Source: Bacteroidota bacterium
GTDB taxonomy: Bacteria > Bacteroidota > Bacteroidia > CAILMK01 > JACPUW01
Assembly (NCBI GenBank): GCA_016192035.1
Contig: JACPUW010000031.1
Location: 1 to 58,516, forward strand
Direction of reading: 5' to 3'
Length of the DNA: 58,516 bases
Each line of letters opens with the position of its first letter. Within the stretch, counting starts at the first letter, position 1. The notes beneath the pieces were generated by a model. That model had not been told where the DNA came from. It searched no databases and was given only the letters and a program-made list of their open reading frames with translations. A program made the position numbers and the translations under genes. Shown piece by piece: positions 50,349 to 58,516 of the stretch.

Positions 50349-51439
50349 CAACACAAGGCTGGCTTTATACCCCGCTGCGATTTTATGTATGGCTTTGTTT
50401 TAAGCTGTATTACAAGCGTATAGAAATAGTGGGATTGGAAAATATCCCTAAAAATGGGGCGGTAATCTTTGCCGCCAATCACCAGAATACTTTCCTTGAT
50501 GCCCTACTGATCCATACCCAGCAGCCAAGGGTGCCACATTTCCTTACCCGTGGCGATTTGTTTGCCAATCCCATGGCCAACTATTTTATGCGCAGCCTGA
50601 AAATGAGGCCCATTTTCCGGATACGCGATGGGCTGACCAATGTGAAACGCAACAAGCACACTTTCCAAGAGTGTTTTGACCTGCTCCACCAAGGACATGC
50701 CGTGGGAATTTTTCCTGAAGGAAACCATGACCTTAAGTTCCACTTGCGCCCTCTTCAAAAGGGTTTTGCCAGAATTGTCCATGAAGCCGAGAAACAGCGA
50801 GATTTTGCCCTGGGGGTGGACATCATTCCCACAGGTTTGCAGTACTACGGCAATCAACACGCACGGGCCAAGGTGCTTATACAGTTTGGCAAACCCATCA
50901 ATAGTCGGGATTACCTACAGTGGAAGGACGATGAAAAGGCCTATCACGAGCACCTGGTGGCCGATTTGGCGCAAGCCATGCAAGAGCGCATCCTACATAT
51001 ACCACTTGAGAATTATGATGTGGTGAAAAAGCACTGGATTGACCAACGCGCCGAGTGTGCCACACTAATGGAAACTTTTAACAGGGATAAGGCCATGATA
51101 GAAGGCAGGCCTGCACCTGCCTGCGCCAAGCCACTGCCCCTGCACCCGGCTGCATGGCGCTGGCCAATAATACTCTACGGTGCTATAAATCATTGGGTTA
51201 TCTATCAGCTTTTTGGCATGTTGGTGCGTAGGTTTATCAAAGACAAGGAGTACTATGGTGCCATGAAATTTGTAATAGGTATGATCTATATACCCGTAGC
51301 CTATATCATTCAAACAGGGGTAGTGGCCTGGTGGTGGCCTCAGTGGGCCGGTCTATATTTCTTGTCACTGCCCATTTCTGGTATGGTGTACCGCGACTGG
51401 CTTGCCAAGCGCAAGACCAAGATTTGGCCCTCTACCTAG
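50336..51439 (+). CDS. Lysophospholipid acyltransferase (PlsC-like) with C-terminal membrane segments
   Basis: The protein has 367 residues. The acyltransferase domain has ANHQNTFLDALLI (HxxxxD, catalytic) and GIFPEGNHDL (glycerol-phosphate binding). The family adds an acyl chain to glycerolipids, typically at position 2. An extension of about 120 residues with hydrophobic segments (about 285-350) follows, which is longer than E. coli PlsC. ATG 50336 overlaps the BASS gene. It converges on the symporter, with a four-base overlap of stops. Confidence 0.9.
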   Translation: MAILATQGWLYTPLRFYVWLCFKLYYKRIEIVGLENIPKNGAVIFAANHQNTFLDALLIHTQQPRVPHFLTRGDLFANPMANYFMRSLKMRPIFRIRDGLTNVKRNKHTFQECFDLLHQGHAVGIFPEGNHDLKFHLRPLQKGFARIVHEAEKQRDFALGVDIIPTGLQYYGNQHARAKVLIQFGKPINSRDYLQWKDDEKAYHEHLVADLAQAMQERILHIPLENYDVVKKHWIDQRAECATLMETFNRDKAMIEGRPAPACAKPLPLHPAAWRWPIILYGAINHWVIYQLFGMLVRRFIKDKEYYGAMKFVIGMIYIPVAYIIQTGVVAWWWPQWAGLYFLSLPISGMVYRDWLAKRKTKIWPST

Positions 51440-53142
51440 GCAACCTTTTCCCGTGGCTTCAAGCGTGATACAAGGTATTGGGCCGCAAGTCCAAATACAA
51501 TTACCAAGGCCGCTCCCATCAAAGGCAGCCATAAATAGGCCATCCAATCAAGCCAATAGGCCAAGCCAATAACCACCTGGGCCAGAAGCGCGGCTATGAA
51601 CACGGCAGTGCCACGTATGTAGCGTATGAAAAAACCCACCAAAAAAATACCCAAGATGGTGCCGTAAAACACAGATCCCAATATGTTTACGGCTTCGATG
51701 AGCGAGCCCAGCCCACCCGCAAAAAAGGCAAAAAGGATGGCGTAAAGGCCCCAGAAGGCAGTAAACCACTTGCTCATGCGCAGGTAGTGCTTTTCGCTTT
51801 GACCGGGACGCAAATTGGCCTGATATACATCAATTAGCGTGGTTGAAGCCAGGGCATTTAACTCTCCTGAAGTCGATGACATGGATGCAAACAGGATACA
51901 TGCCAGCAACAAGCCTATGACCCCTACGGGAAACCGCGACAATACAAACTGCAAGAATATATAATTCACGTCGTTGGATTCGGCTCCCGGACTTTGTGCC
52001 CGGATGATTGCCACCGCTTCCTCCTTTATTTTATCGGCTTCCACCTGGTAACCCTTGGCTGCGGCCAACATTTCAATTGCGGCCAACTCATCCCCTATTT
52101 CTTTAAAATTCAGATAATTGCCCAAGGCGCTTTGCTTCAACTCATGCGTTTCCAAATAGGATGATTTCAGTACACCCAGTGCTGCGCCCTGGGGCGAAGC
52201 CTCTGCCTGACCCAGGGCTGCCTTGTTAAAATATATGGGCGGTGCGCTAAACTGGTAAAACACAAATACAAGTATGCCAATGAAAAGGATGAAAAATTGC
52301 ATGGGAATTTTCACGAATCCATTGAATAACAATCCTATCCGGCTTTGAATGATAGGTTGTGGCCCTAAGTAGCGCTGCACCTGGCTCTGGTCGGTGCCAA
52401 AGTAGGAGAGGGCCAAAAAAAAACCACCCAGGAGCCCCGACCACACATTGTATTTGCTATTGGGGTCAAATTCCCAATCCACGGTTTCCAGCCTTCCCAT
52501 AGCCCCGGCCAGGTCTAGGGCATCCAGTAGCCCAATGGAATGGGGCAGCGCCCGCAAGGCAAGCACTGCTGCCAAGGCCATACCCAGCAATATCACGATC
52601 ATCTGGAGCTTGTGGGTATGGGCCACTGCCTTGGTGCCACCAAATACGGTATATATAATTACCAGAATGCCAATGATTAAATTGGTATGGTAAATATTCC
52701 AGCCCAAAATGCTGGAGAGTACAAGTGCAGGGGCATAAACGGTGAATCCAGCCGCCAAACCGCGCTGTATCATGAATAAGGCAGCGCCCATCAAGCGGGT
52801 CTTGTTGTCAAACCTGTCGGCCAAATAGGCATAGGCCGTGAGCACGTTGAGCCGCTTATAGATGGGGATAATAAGGGCTGAAATGACAATCATGGCCAGG
52901 GGCAGCCCAAAATAGAACTGCACAAACCCCATGCCCTTGGTAAAGGCCTGTCCGGGTGCCGACAGGAAAGTGATGGCACTGGCCTGGGTAGCCATTATGG
53001 AAAGGCCTATGGTAAACCACTTTATGGAACTGCCTGAGCTAAAGTACTCTCCTATCGATTGATTGCCCCGTCCCTTGTACAGGCCATAGGCCACTATGCC
53101 CACCATGGACAGCACCAGTACCAACCAATCGGTTACACTCAT
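51436..53142 (-). CDS. Sodium:solute symporter (SSS) family transporter
   Basis: The protein has 568 residues and about 13 hydrophobic segments. WFTIGLSIMATQASAITFLSAPGQAF (TM2/3 region) and SSTSGELNALASTTLIDVYQANLRP (TM8-like, Na+ site Ser/Thr) are typical of SSS. A soluble loop of about 110 residues lies mid-protein (about 290-395). The ATG overlaps the stop of a 31-residue membrane peptide by four bases (ATGA). That peptide in turn follows the PIG-L gene, so the three are translated as a unit. The substrate is unknown; proximity to a PIG-L deacetylase suggests a sugar- or amino-sugar-derived compound, which is inference. Confidence 0.93.
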   Translation of the reverse strand: MSVTDWLVLVLSMVGIVAYGLYKGRGNQSIGEYFSSGSSIKWFTIGLSIMATQASAITFLSAPGQAFTKGMGFVQFYFGLPLAMIVISALIIPIYKRLNVLTAYAYLADRFDNKTRLMGAALFMIQRGLAAGFTVYAPALVLSSILGWNIYHTNLIIGILVIIYTVFGGTKAVAHTHKLQMIVILLGMALAAVLALRALPHSIGLLDALDLAGAMGRLETVDWEFDPNSKYNVWSGLLGGFFLALSYFGTDQSQVQRYLGPQPIIQSRIGLLFNGFVKIPMQFFILFIGILVFVFYQFSAPPIYFNKAALGQAEASPQGAALGVLKSSYLETHELKQSALGNYLNFKEIGDELAAIEMLAAAKGYQVEADKIKEEAVAIIRAQSPGAESNDVNYIFLQFVLSRFPVGVIGLLLACILFASMSSTSGELNALASTTLIDVYQANLRPGQSEKHYLRMSKWFTAFWGLYAILFAFFAGGLGSLIEAVNILGSVFYGTILGIFLVGFFIRYIRGTAVFIAALLAQVVIGLAYWLDWMAYLWLPLMGAALVIVFGLAAQYLVSRLKPREKVA

Positions 53143-53234
53143 GCAAAGGCCTGGCTAAACCAGTGGAACAAAGCAATCAACAAGGCCAGCCAAAACACCA
53201 GCAACAGGTAGAGCCTGGGCATTCCTTTTGGCAT
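53139..53234 (-). CDS. 31-residue single-pass membrane peptide between PIG-L and symporter genes
   Basis: The peptide begins MPKGMPRLY, continues as LLLVFWLALLIALFH and ends WFSQAFA. It is a basic N-terminus followed by one hydrophobic helix and a short tail. It starts one base after the PIG-L stop (TGA-T-ATG) and its stop overlaps the symporter start (ATGA). This packing makes chance unlikely and indicates coupled translation. Small single-helix subunits are known for some membrane transporters, so it may be a symporter subunit or modulator. No family name can be given. Confidence 0.65.
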   Translation of the reverse strand: MPKGMPRLYLLLVFWLALLIALFHWFSQAFA

Positions 53235-53235
53235 A

Positions 53236-55737
53236 TCAGTACTCAATAAGATTTACCAGCAAACGGTAAGCACCCGGAACCCCTGCGGGCAATTGCCTAA
53301 AGAACGACAGGCCGGTGTAGATATATTTCCCTTTGCCGTAGTCTGTTACCAGTAGCAATCCGGTTTGCGCTTCTTCACCGGGGTCTTGGCTTTGCAGCAG
53401 GGGGGTATAGGCATCAGGGTATTTATCGGGAAAGTACAGCCCCCGTTCCTGCACCCAGCCATCAAAGTCGGCCTTTGTTATCTTATTGGGCATGTTGAAT
53501 AAGGGATGTGATGGAGCCAATATATCCATCCGGGCGTTTTCATCGGTTATCCGGTTGCGGCTCAGGCCCAGTTCATATGGCCCCACAAATTCAGCTTTTA
53601 GGCCGCTGCTGGTGTTGTACTGGCAAATCACCTTGCCCCCACCTTCCACATATTCCATAAGCACGCGGTGCAGGTAGTTCATGTTTTCCAGTGTGTTATA
53701 TGCCCTCACCCCCAGCACTATCGTTTGGTAGGCTGTCAGTATGCCCAGGTCTATCTTGTCGGGGTCCAGTAGGCTTACCTCATACCCCAATTGCCTTAGG
53801 GCATTGGGCATTTCATCACCTGCACCCATGATATATCCTATGGCCTGTGCCTTGGGCGATATGCCTACATATACCAAATGGCACGAAGCCTCCGGAAACA
53901 GCACTTGCGGCGGTATATGTGGTTGTTCTACGCGCATCATCGATTGGTTGTAAACCTGTCCTTCTTCGTCCACAAATGCCTTTAGCGTGCCGTTTTGGGC
54001 ATTGGCACCAGGACTAAGACGCAGCGGGACCAATATGATTTCGCCCCGGTAATCAGCTTCTATCTCCACATTGGCGGGGCTTATGGCCCAGCCTGTGGGC
54101 GCTTCCAAGCGCAGGTTGGCCAACAGATAATCGGAATTCACCAAAACCTTAACAACCAGTTCTATATCCTTTCCTGCTGTGGCCACTAACACTTCTTCCT
54201 GAAAATTGATGCAGACCTTAGGCCGAATTTCCAAAGGCCTTCTCTGCTCGCCCAGCGCGCGGTCTTCCCATTTATACGTGATGGGTACCTGCACTTCCAC
54301 ACTAGTGCCGTTCACCTCAAATAGCACCTTGGCCATGTGAAAAGGGCGGTGCTCGGCAAGGCCTATCCATTCTGCGTTTTCTACTTGGTGCAGCCCTCCA
54401 TGGGGAGGGTTCACCAACCAGTAGGGCTGTGAGTACCCATAGTCTTTGGTATCTATGCGCACCTTGCGGGACAGCACTTGGGTGAGCACGTTCAGCGGCA
54501 GTTCGGTGGGTTCCTCTATGTGGTAGGTAAACTCGCCAAAATCGACAAATTTGGTCTTGACCACTGTGCCGCTGCGCTTTACGGCCTGTAGGGTGAAAAT
54601 CAGGGAGTCGCCTGGGCTGGCGTAGTATTGGTCCACCAATACCTCACACCATAGGCCCGCGCACTGCGAAATGATTTCATCAATCCGCTGGCCCATAAGT
54701 GCCTGCCACTTGGGGTCGGATATATCGGCCACCAGGTTTTTTAGCTGGGCAAGCATGGGTATGGACTGCGCCGGATTGCCTGGGTTGTAGGCCGACACTA
54801 TCGCGTCTATGAGCTTGTTGGCCTTGCTGGCCAGGTTGTAATTGCCAAACCTGTACCAGGTAAAATCAATGCCTTCCAATATGTTGCTCTTGGCACTGTC
54901 GCCGGCCAGGTGCTCAAAATATTCCAGGTACTCCCCCCGGTCTATCAGATCGCCAAAACCTTGGGATCGGTGTTGGCTGCGTGCTTTTGATGCCAGTGAA
55001 TTGTAGGACAGGCCCAGCAGGGGATTGTAGGTGCCTACATCCATTTTATACAACTTGCTTTCGTCTATTTCTATGCCCATGCGCTCATACCACCAAATAG
55101 AGGTGTTCCATACCACCCGTTTGGGGCTATGGGGCTTGTACTTGCCGTCGCGCGCATCGCCAAAGGTGAAAGCGGTGCTGCCTGCTGCTTGCAGCGCCTC
55201 TTTGGCCAGTAGGGCAGAGGCGGTGTGGTGCCCATGCCCGGCGTGTTCATCCGGCGGAAACCGAGTGATGATCAGGTCGGGCTGTGTCTGCCGGATCACC
55301 CATACCACGTCTTTCAGTATCTCATTTTGCTCCCACATGCCAAAAGTCTCGGCGGGCGTTTTGGAATACCCAAAATCCACGGCGCGGGTAAAGTATTGCT
55401 TGCCACCATCTATGGCCCTGGCCTGCAGCAATTCCTGGGTGCGCAGTACCCCCAGCAAGTCGGCCTGTTCGGTGCCTATCAGGTTCTGTCCGCCCTCCCC
55501 ACGGGTCAATGCCAGGTAGCTGGTTTCCACTTGCATGCCCTGTGCAAAGTAGGCTATCACCTTGGTGTTCTCATCATCGGGGTGGGCTGCCAGGTACATC
55601 ACGTGGCCCGCCGTTTTCAAACCCTTTATCTTGTGCAGGATGGCTGAGCCCGACAGTTCATGGGTTTGCGACCAAAGGGCGGGCGGCCAGGTAAGCAGCA
55701 AGGCTGCCATGATGGGGATGCGCCGGTATATGCTCAT
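53236..55737 (-). CDS. Large secreted PIG-L family deacetylase
   Basis: The protein has 833 residues. A signal peptide (about 8-24, ending LWSQ) is followed by the PIG-L/LmbE zinc domain: YLAAHPDDENTKVIAYF (His52, Asp54, Asp55) and RFPPDEHAGHGHHTASA (zinc His). The C-terminal 550 residues contain beta-sandwich stretches and a glutamine-amidotransferase-like/Rossmann end part (GYIMGAGDEMPNALRQLGYEV, IVLGVRAYNTLENMNYL). PIG-L enzymes remove acetyl groups from N-acetylglucosamine conjugates. ATG 55737 is preferred because it gives a signal peptide; the upstream part is unrelated. A symporter follows in the same unit. Confidence 0.9.
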   Translation of the reverse strand: MSIYRRIPIMAALLLTWPPALWSQTHELSGSAILHKIKGLKTAGHVMYLAAHPDDENTKVIAYFAQGMQVETSYLALTRGEGGQNLIGTEQADLLGVLRTQELLQARAIDGGKQYFTRAVDFGYSKTPAETFGMWEQNEILKDVVWVIRQTQPDLIITRFPPDEHAGHGHHTASALLAKEALQAAGSTAFTFGDARDGKYKPHSPKRVVWNTSIWWYERMGIEIDESKLYKMDVGTYNPLLGLSYNSLASKARSQHRSQGFGDLIDRGEYLEYFEHLAGDSAKSNILEGIDFTWYRFGNYNLASKANKLIDAIVSAYNPGNPAQSIPMLAQLKNLVADISDPKWQALMGQRIDEIISQCAGLWCEVLVDQYYASPGDSLIFTLQAVKRSGTVVKTKFVDFGEFTYHIEEPTELPLNVLTQVLSRKVRIDTKDYGYSQPYWLVNPPHGGLHQVENAEWIGLAEHRPFHMAKVLFEVNGTSVEVQVPITYKWEDRALGEQRRPLEIRPKVCINFQEEVLVATAGKDIELVVKVLVNSDYLLANLRLEAPTGWAISPANVEIEADYRGEIILVPLRLSPGANAQNGTLKAFVDEEGQVYNQSMMRVEQPHIPPQVLFPEASCHLVYVGISPKAQAIGYIMGAGDEMPNALRQLGYEVSLLDPDKIDLGILTAYQTIVLGVRAYNTLENMNYLHRVLMEYVEGGGKVICQYNTSSGLKAEFVGPYELGLSRNRITDENARMDILAPSHPLFNMPNKITKADFDGWVQERGLYFPDKYPDAYTPLLQSQDPGEEAQTGLLLVTDYGKGKYIYTGLSFFRQLPAGVPGAYRLLVNLIEY

Positions 55738-55848
55738 GGTGCAATGATAATGAGTAGGTGGGGTATGCCCATGGGTTGCGGCCCCATAGCCGTGTAAAAA
55801 TCTTATGCCCTTTCCATTTGCCCAGGCCCTAAATTGTGCCCTTTCGTT

Positions 55849-57222
55849 ATGGACCAGCACCTGCCCGAACGGTATTTCCGCGAATTGTCCGAATCATTTC
55901 CCGGCCTGGATCCGTACAACGAAGCGTTTAACCGGGCCCTGTACTTTATGGAGAAGAGCAATCGCTGCCTTTTTGTTACCGGAAAGGCGGGTACTGGTAA
56001 GTCAACCCTTATTAAGCTGTTTGCCAAGCACTCCAAAAAGAAGATTTTGGTCTTGGCCCCTTCGGGTATTTCTGCAATCAATGCCGGTGGTCAGACCATC
56101 CACTCCTTTTTTGGGTTCCCGCTCAGGCCTTTGTTGCCCGGTGATAAAGAGATAAGACGGTTTAGGCGAAACTCCAGCCAACTAGAAGTCATCCGCAACG
56201 TGGATACCATCATTATTGATGAAATATCTATGGTGCGGGCTGACCTGCTGGATGGCATACATTTTAGTCTGGCCCTCAATACAGGAACGAAAAAGGCCGC
56301 ATTTGGGGGCAAACAGGTCATTTTCATTGGTGACCCGTTTCAGTTGCCACCAGTGGTGAATGACGATGCGCGCGACATCATGGCCCATTTGTACCCCTCG
56401 GCCTATTTTTTTGACGCCCTGTCGTTTTCGCGCCAGCATGTGGAGCTTATAGAGCTGGCCAAAGTATATAGGCAGCACGCAGGTGAGTTTCTTAGTGTAC
56501 TTAATAGGGTGCGCCTTAACCAGTGCCAACCCGCTGACCTGGCCTTGCTCAATACCAGGGTCTTCCCCAGGTACCAGCCCAAACCGGGCGACTATGTGAT
56601 AACCCTATGCACCACCAACCGCACCGCCGATACTATAAACAAACAGCGATTGAGTGAGTTGAGCACCCCTAGCCACATATACCAGGGCACGGTGCAGGGC
56701 GACTTTCCGCCAGGCAGCCTGCCCACCGATGAACAATTGGCACTGAAAAAGGGCGCACAGGTAATCTTTATTAGAAACGACACCCAAGAAGGGCGGTGGG
56801 TGAACGGTACCCTGGCCAAGGTAGTGGACCTGGCCGACGATTTTGTAGAAGTAGAACTGGAAAGTGGGGCCAAACACAGGCTGGAGGCCCACACATGGGA
56901 AAACAAACGCTACAAGTGGGATTTGGACAAAGGAAAAATTGAACAAGACGTGCTGGGCACATTTACCCAGTTCCCCATCAAACTGGCTTGGGCCATCACC
57001 ATTCACAAGAGCCAGGGACTCACTTTTGACCGGGCGGTGATAGATATAGGCTATGGCACATTTGCCCATGGGCAGCTGTATGTGGCGTTGAGCCGATGCC
57101 GAAGCCTACAGGGACTGGCTTTGAGGCAAGCCCTGGCAGCCAAGGAAATCATAGTGGACCCTGTAGTGGTGAATGCCTATGAACGGGGCTTTCTGAGCCA
57201 TGATAGCCTTAGGCTGTACTGA
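55849..57222 (+). CDS. Pif1/RecD-like SF1 DNA helicase
   Basis: The protein has 457 residues. FVTGKAGTGKSTLIKLF is Walker A, TIIIDEISMVRADLLD is Walker B, and IFIGDPFQLPPVV is motif III. The C-terminal domain has AWAITIHKSQGLTFDRAVI and YVALSRCRSLQGL, characteristic of Pif1. An SH3-like insert (about 310-370; GAQVIFIRNDTQEGRWVNGT) is also typical. It should move 5' to 3' on single-stranded DNA and open duplexes or G-quadruplexes. ATG 55849 begins after a short divergent gap from the PIG-L gene. Confidence 0.93.
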   Translation: MDQHLPERYFRELSESFPGLDPYNEAFNRALYFMEKSNRCLFVTGKAGTGKSTLIKLFAKHSKKKILVLAPSGISAINAGGQTIHSFFGFPLRPLLPGDKEIRRFRRNSSQLEVIRNVDTIIIDEISMVRADLLDGIHFSLALNTGTKKAAFGGKQVIFIGDPFQLPPVVNDDARDIMAHLYPSAYFFDALSFSRQHVELIELAKVYRQHAGEFLSVLNRVRLNQCQPADLALLNTRVFPRYQPKPGDYVITLCTTNRTADTINKQRLSELSTPSHIYQGTVQGDFPPGSLPTDEQLALKKGAQVIFIRNDTQEGRWVNGTLAKVVDLADDFVEVELESGAKHRLEAHTWENKRYKWDLDKGKIEQDVLGTFTQFPIKLAWAITIHKSQGLTFDRAVIDIGYGTFAHGQLYVALSRCRSLQGLALRQALAAKEIIVDPVVVNAYERGFLSHDSLRLY

Positions 57223-57289
57223 TGCCCACCGGACACATACCTGCCAGCCGCATTACCTTAGCCGCCTTGCCAACATAAAACCGAACAGC

Positions 57290-58210
57290 ATGGACAGAAA
57301 AGAAATTATTGAAGCCATAGTGCAGAAATACAGTCAACTGGGTGAGAACCCCGATACCTATTTGCAGGGGCTCCTGCATGCCAAACCCATCACCTACTGG
57401 GACTATATACAAGTGGATACCCTTCTGTCCCTTCAAAACCCGAGAACCCCTTTTGTGGATGAAGAAATCTTTATCATTTACCACCAGGTAACTGAGTTGG
57501 TGCTCAAACTCATATCGCATGAAATCAAACAGATATGTGGGGAATGTTCGCCCACCGAGGCAGAGGTGGGCGAAAGGATAACCAGGGCCAACCGCTATAC
57601 CTCTATGCTTATTACCTCATTTGCCGTGATGAAAGACGGCATGGACTATGACGATTACAACACCTTTAGGCTGTCATTGGCGCCAGCCAGTGGTTTTCAG
57701 AGCGTACAGTTTAGGCAAATAGAGTTGATGTGTACCCGCCTGCCCAACCTAATAAATAGTGAAGGCCGAAAGCGTATGCCCGCATACCCAAGCATAGAAG
57801 ATTATTTTGAACACATATACTGGCGCGATGCCGGTATGGACCGCGCCACGGGTAAGAAAACCCTTACCCTGGAGCAATTTGAATCGCGCTACAAGCCCGG
57901 CCTGGTGCAACTTGCCCACCAAATGCAGGGCAATACCCTGGAAGAGAAAGTGGCGGCGCTCCATGCCCTCTCGCCCGAACTCAAGGAAAAACTCAAGCGG
58001 TTTGACCGGTTCTACAACATAGAATGGCCCAAGGTGCACCTGCAGACCGCCCGCCACTACCTGGATGCCAAAGGGGAGGAGAAGGCGGCCACGGGTGGCT
58101 CGGCCTGGAAACGCTATCTCCACCCCATGTACCAGCAGCGCAAATTTTTTCCTTCGCTCTACACGGCCCAAGAACTACAGGATTGGGGCAGGGACGACAA
58201 GGAGGGGTAA
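57290..58210 (+). CDS. kynA: Tryptophan 2,3-dioxygenase
   Basis: This heme enzyme opens the indole ring of tryptophan to N-formylkynurenine, the first step of the kynurenine pathway. The 306 residues are helical. ITYWDYIQVDTLLSLQ, EEIFIIYHQVTELVLKL, ASGFQSVQFRQIE and ATGGSAWKRYL are conserved; the last is the substrate carboxylate/ammonium loop and the His in ARHYLDAKG-type context binds heme. ATG 57290 gives the family length. No kynureninase or formamidase gene is in the window, so the rest of the pathway lies elsewhere. Confidence 0.95.
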   Translation: MDRKEIIEAIVQKYSQLGENPDTYLQGLLHAKPITYWDYIQVDTLLSLQNPRTPFVDEEIFIIYHQVTELVLKLISHEIKQICGECSPTEAEVGERITRANRYTSMLITSFAVMKDGMDYDDYNTFRLSLAPASGFQSVQFRQIELMCTRLPNLINSEGRKRMPAYPSIEDYFEHIYWRDAGMDRATGKKTLTLEQFESRYKPGLVQLAHQMQGNTLEEKVAALHALSPELKEKLKRFDRFYNIEWPKVHLQTARHYLDAKGEEKAATGGSAWKRYLHPMYQQRKFFPSLYTAQELQDWGRDDKEG

Positions 58211-58378
58211 AATTGATTTAATGATGGTAGGGGCCCAGTAGCTCATAGTGGCGGCTACCGCGCCATGAATGTTGGGTTTAGGCAGTCATGTTTTCTTGGG
58301 AATTTATTGTTAGCCATCTTGCGGTAATCTTCCTAATTCAATTTTGGGGGAATAGGGAAAAAACGGCCTTTAACTAAC

Positions 58379-58516
58379 TCACCACCACCCCAACTCCCTA
58401 TCCATCACATAGAGCATGTACAGCGCAAAGGAAGCGGTCAAGCCTATACCATGAAGCCCGCCCAATTTCTTGTGTTTTCCGGCCATGAGCACTGCCGCCA
58501 GCACCAGCGTGCCCAC
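58379..58516 (-). CDS. Partial membrane protein, C-terminal end, possibly an Na+/Ca2+ exchanger
   Basis: The window ends inside this gene. The visible 45 residues run from the window edge to TGA at 58379. They contain a hydrophobic segment (GTLVLAAVLMAG), a basic loop (KHKKLGG) and a second hydrophobic segment (GIGLTASFALYMLYVM), ending in RELGWW. This resembles the last two helices of YrbG-type calcium/sodium antiporters. The match is loose and the start is outside the window. Confidence 0.5.
   Translation of the reverse strand: MGTLVLAAVLMAGKHKKLGGLHGIGLTASFALYMLYVMDRELGWW

Overview
The window comes from the chromosome of a Bacteroidota bacterium; I cannot place it below phylum. The evidence is the Bacteroidota-type promoter -7 box TAnnTTTG in front of many genes, the general lack of Shine-Dalgarno sites, a TonB-dependent receptor paired with a DUF4249 lipoprotein, PorE-like and PorV/PorQ-like proteins of the type IX secretion system (T9SS), a T9SS cargo protease with a type B C-terminal sorting domain, a DUF5777 barrel, and a PurM of the Bacteroidota type. 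Heme A synthase, tryptophan 2,3-dioxygenase and glutaryl-CoA dehydrogenase point to an aerobic heterotroph.

Layout. 1-800 is non-coding and holds an approximately 86-bp tandem repeat and a 7-bp G+C-rich repeat, followed by tRNA-Gly. 900-9100 holds a lipoprotein, a Kazal-type inhibitor, mnmA, a lipoprotein, the receptor/DUF4249 pair, trxB and a small unknown gene. 9570-16450 holds apaG, the PorE-like protein, tyrS, an AcpH-like protein, the PorV/Q-like protein, a thioredoxin and fabG. 16600-22120 holds a STAS-like protein, proline dehydrogenase, a WYL regulator, a rhodanese, yaaA, ctaA and csaA. 22200-26450 is the least explained part: a perfect 20-bp palindrome on a probable promoter, a small unknown gene, a hairpin terminator, then four packed genes (two unknown, an endolysin-like M15 peptidase and a multi-pass membrane protein). 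26500-30360 holds initiator tRNA-Met, era, a MazG-like protein, purM, a broken transposase and cdd. 30320-41150 is rich in envelope and glycan genes: an asparagine-synthetase-like protein, an MBOAT acyltransferase, an SGNH-like partner, an ABC-F protein, an M28 peptidase, a large GT-C-like membrane protein and a GT9 glycosyltransferase. 41220-45380 is a 1,384-residue secreted subtilase. 45380-53140 holds gcdH, folB, a heme-lipoprotein/YceI/DUF5777 trio, a BASS transporter, an acyltransferase and an Na+/solute symporter. 53139-55740 continues with a 31-residue membrane peptide and a secreted PIG-L deacetylase in one tightly coupled unit with the symporter. 55850-58516 holds a Pif1-type helicase, tryptophan 2,3-dioxygenase and the end of a membrane protein.

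How the genes fit together. Most are ordinary housekeeping genes in short operons. T9SS-related parts (PorE-like, PorV/Q-like, subtilase cargo) are scattered. Tryptophan 2,3-dioxygenase and glutaryl-CoA dehydrogenase could act at opposite ends of tryptophan breakdown. The best candidates for something undescribed are the palindrome-controlled 22.2-26.4 kb cluster and the 31-residue membrane peptide translationally coupled to the symporter.
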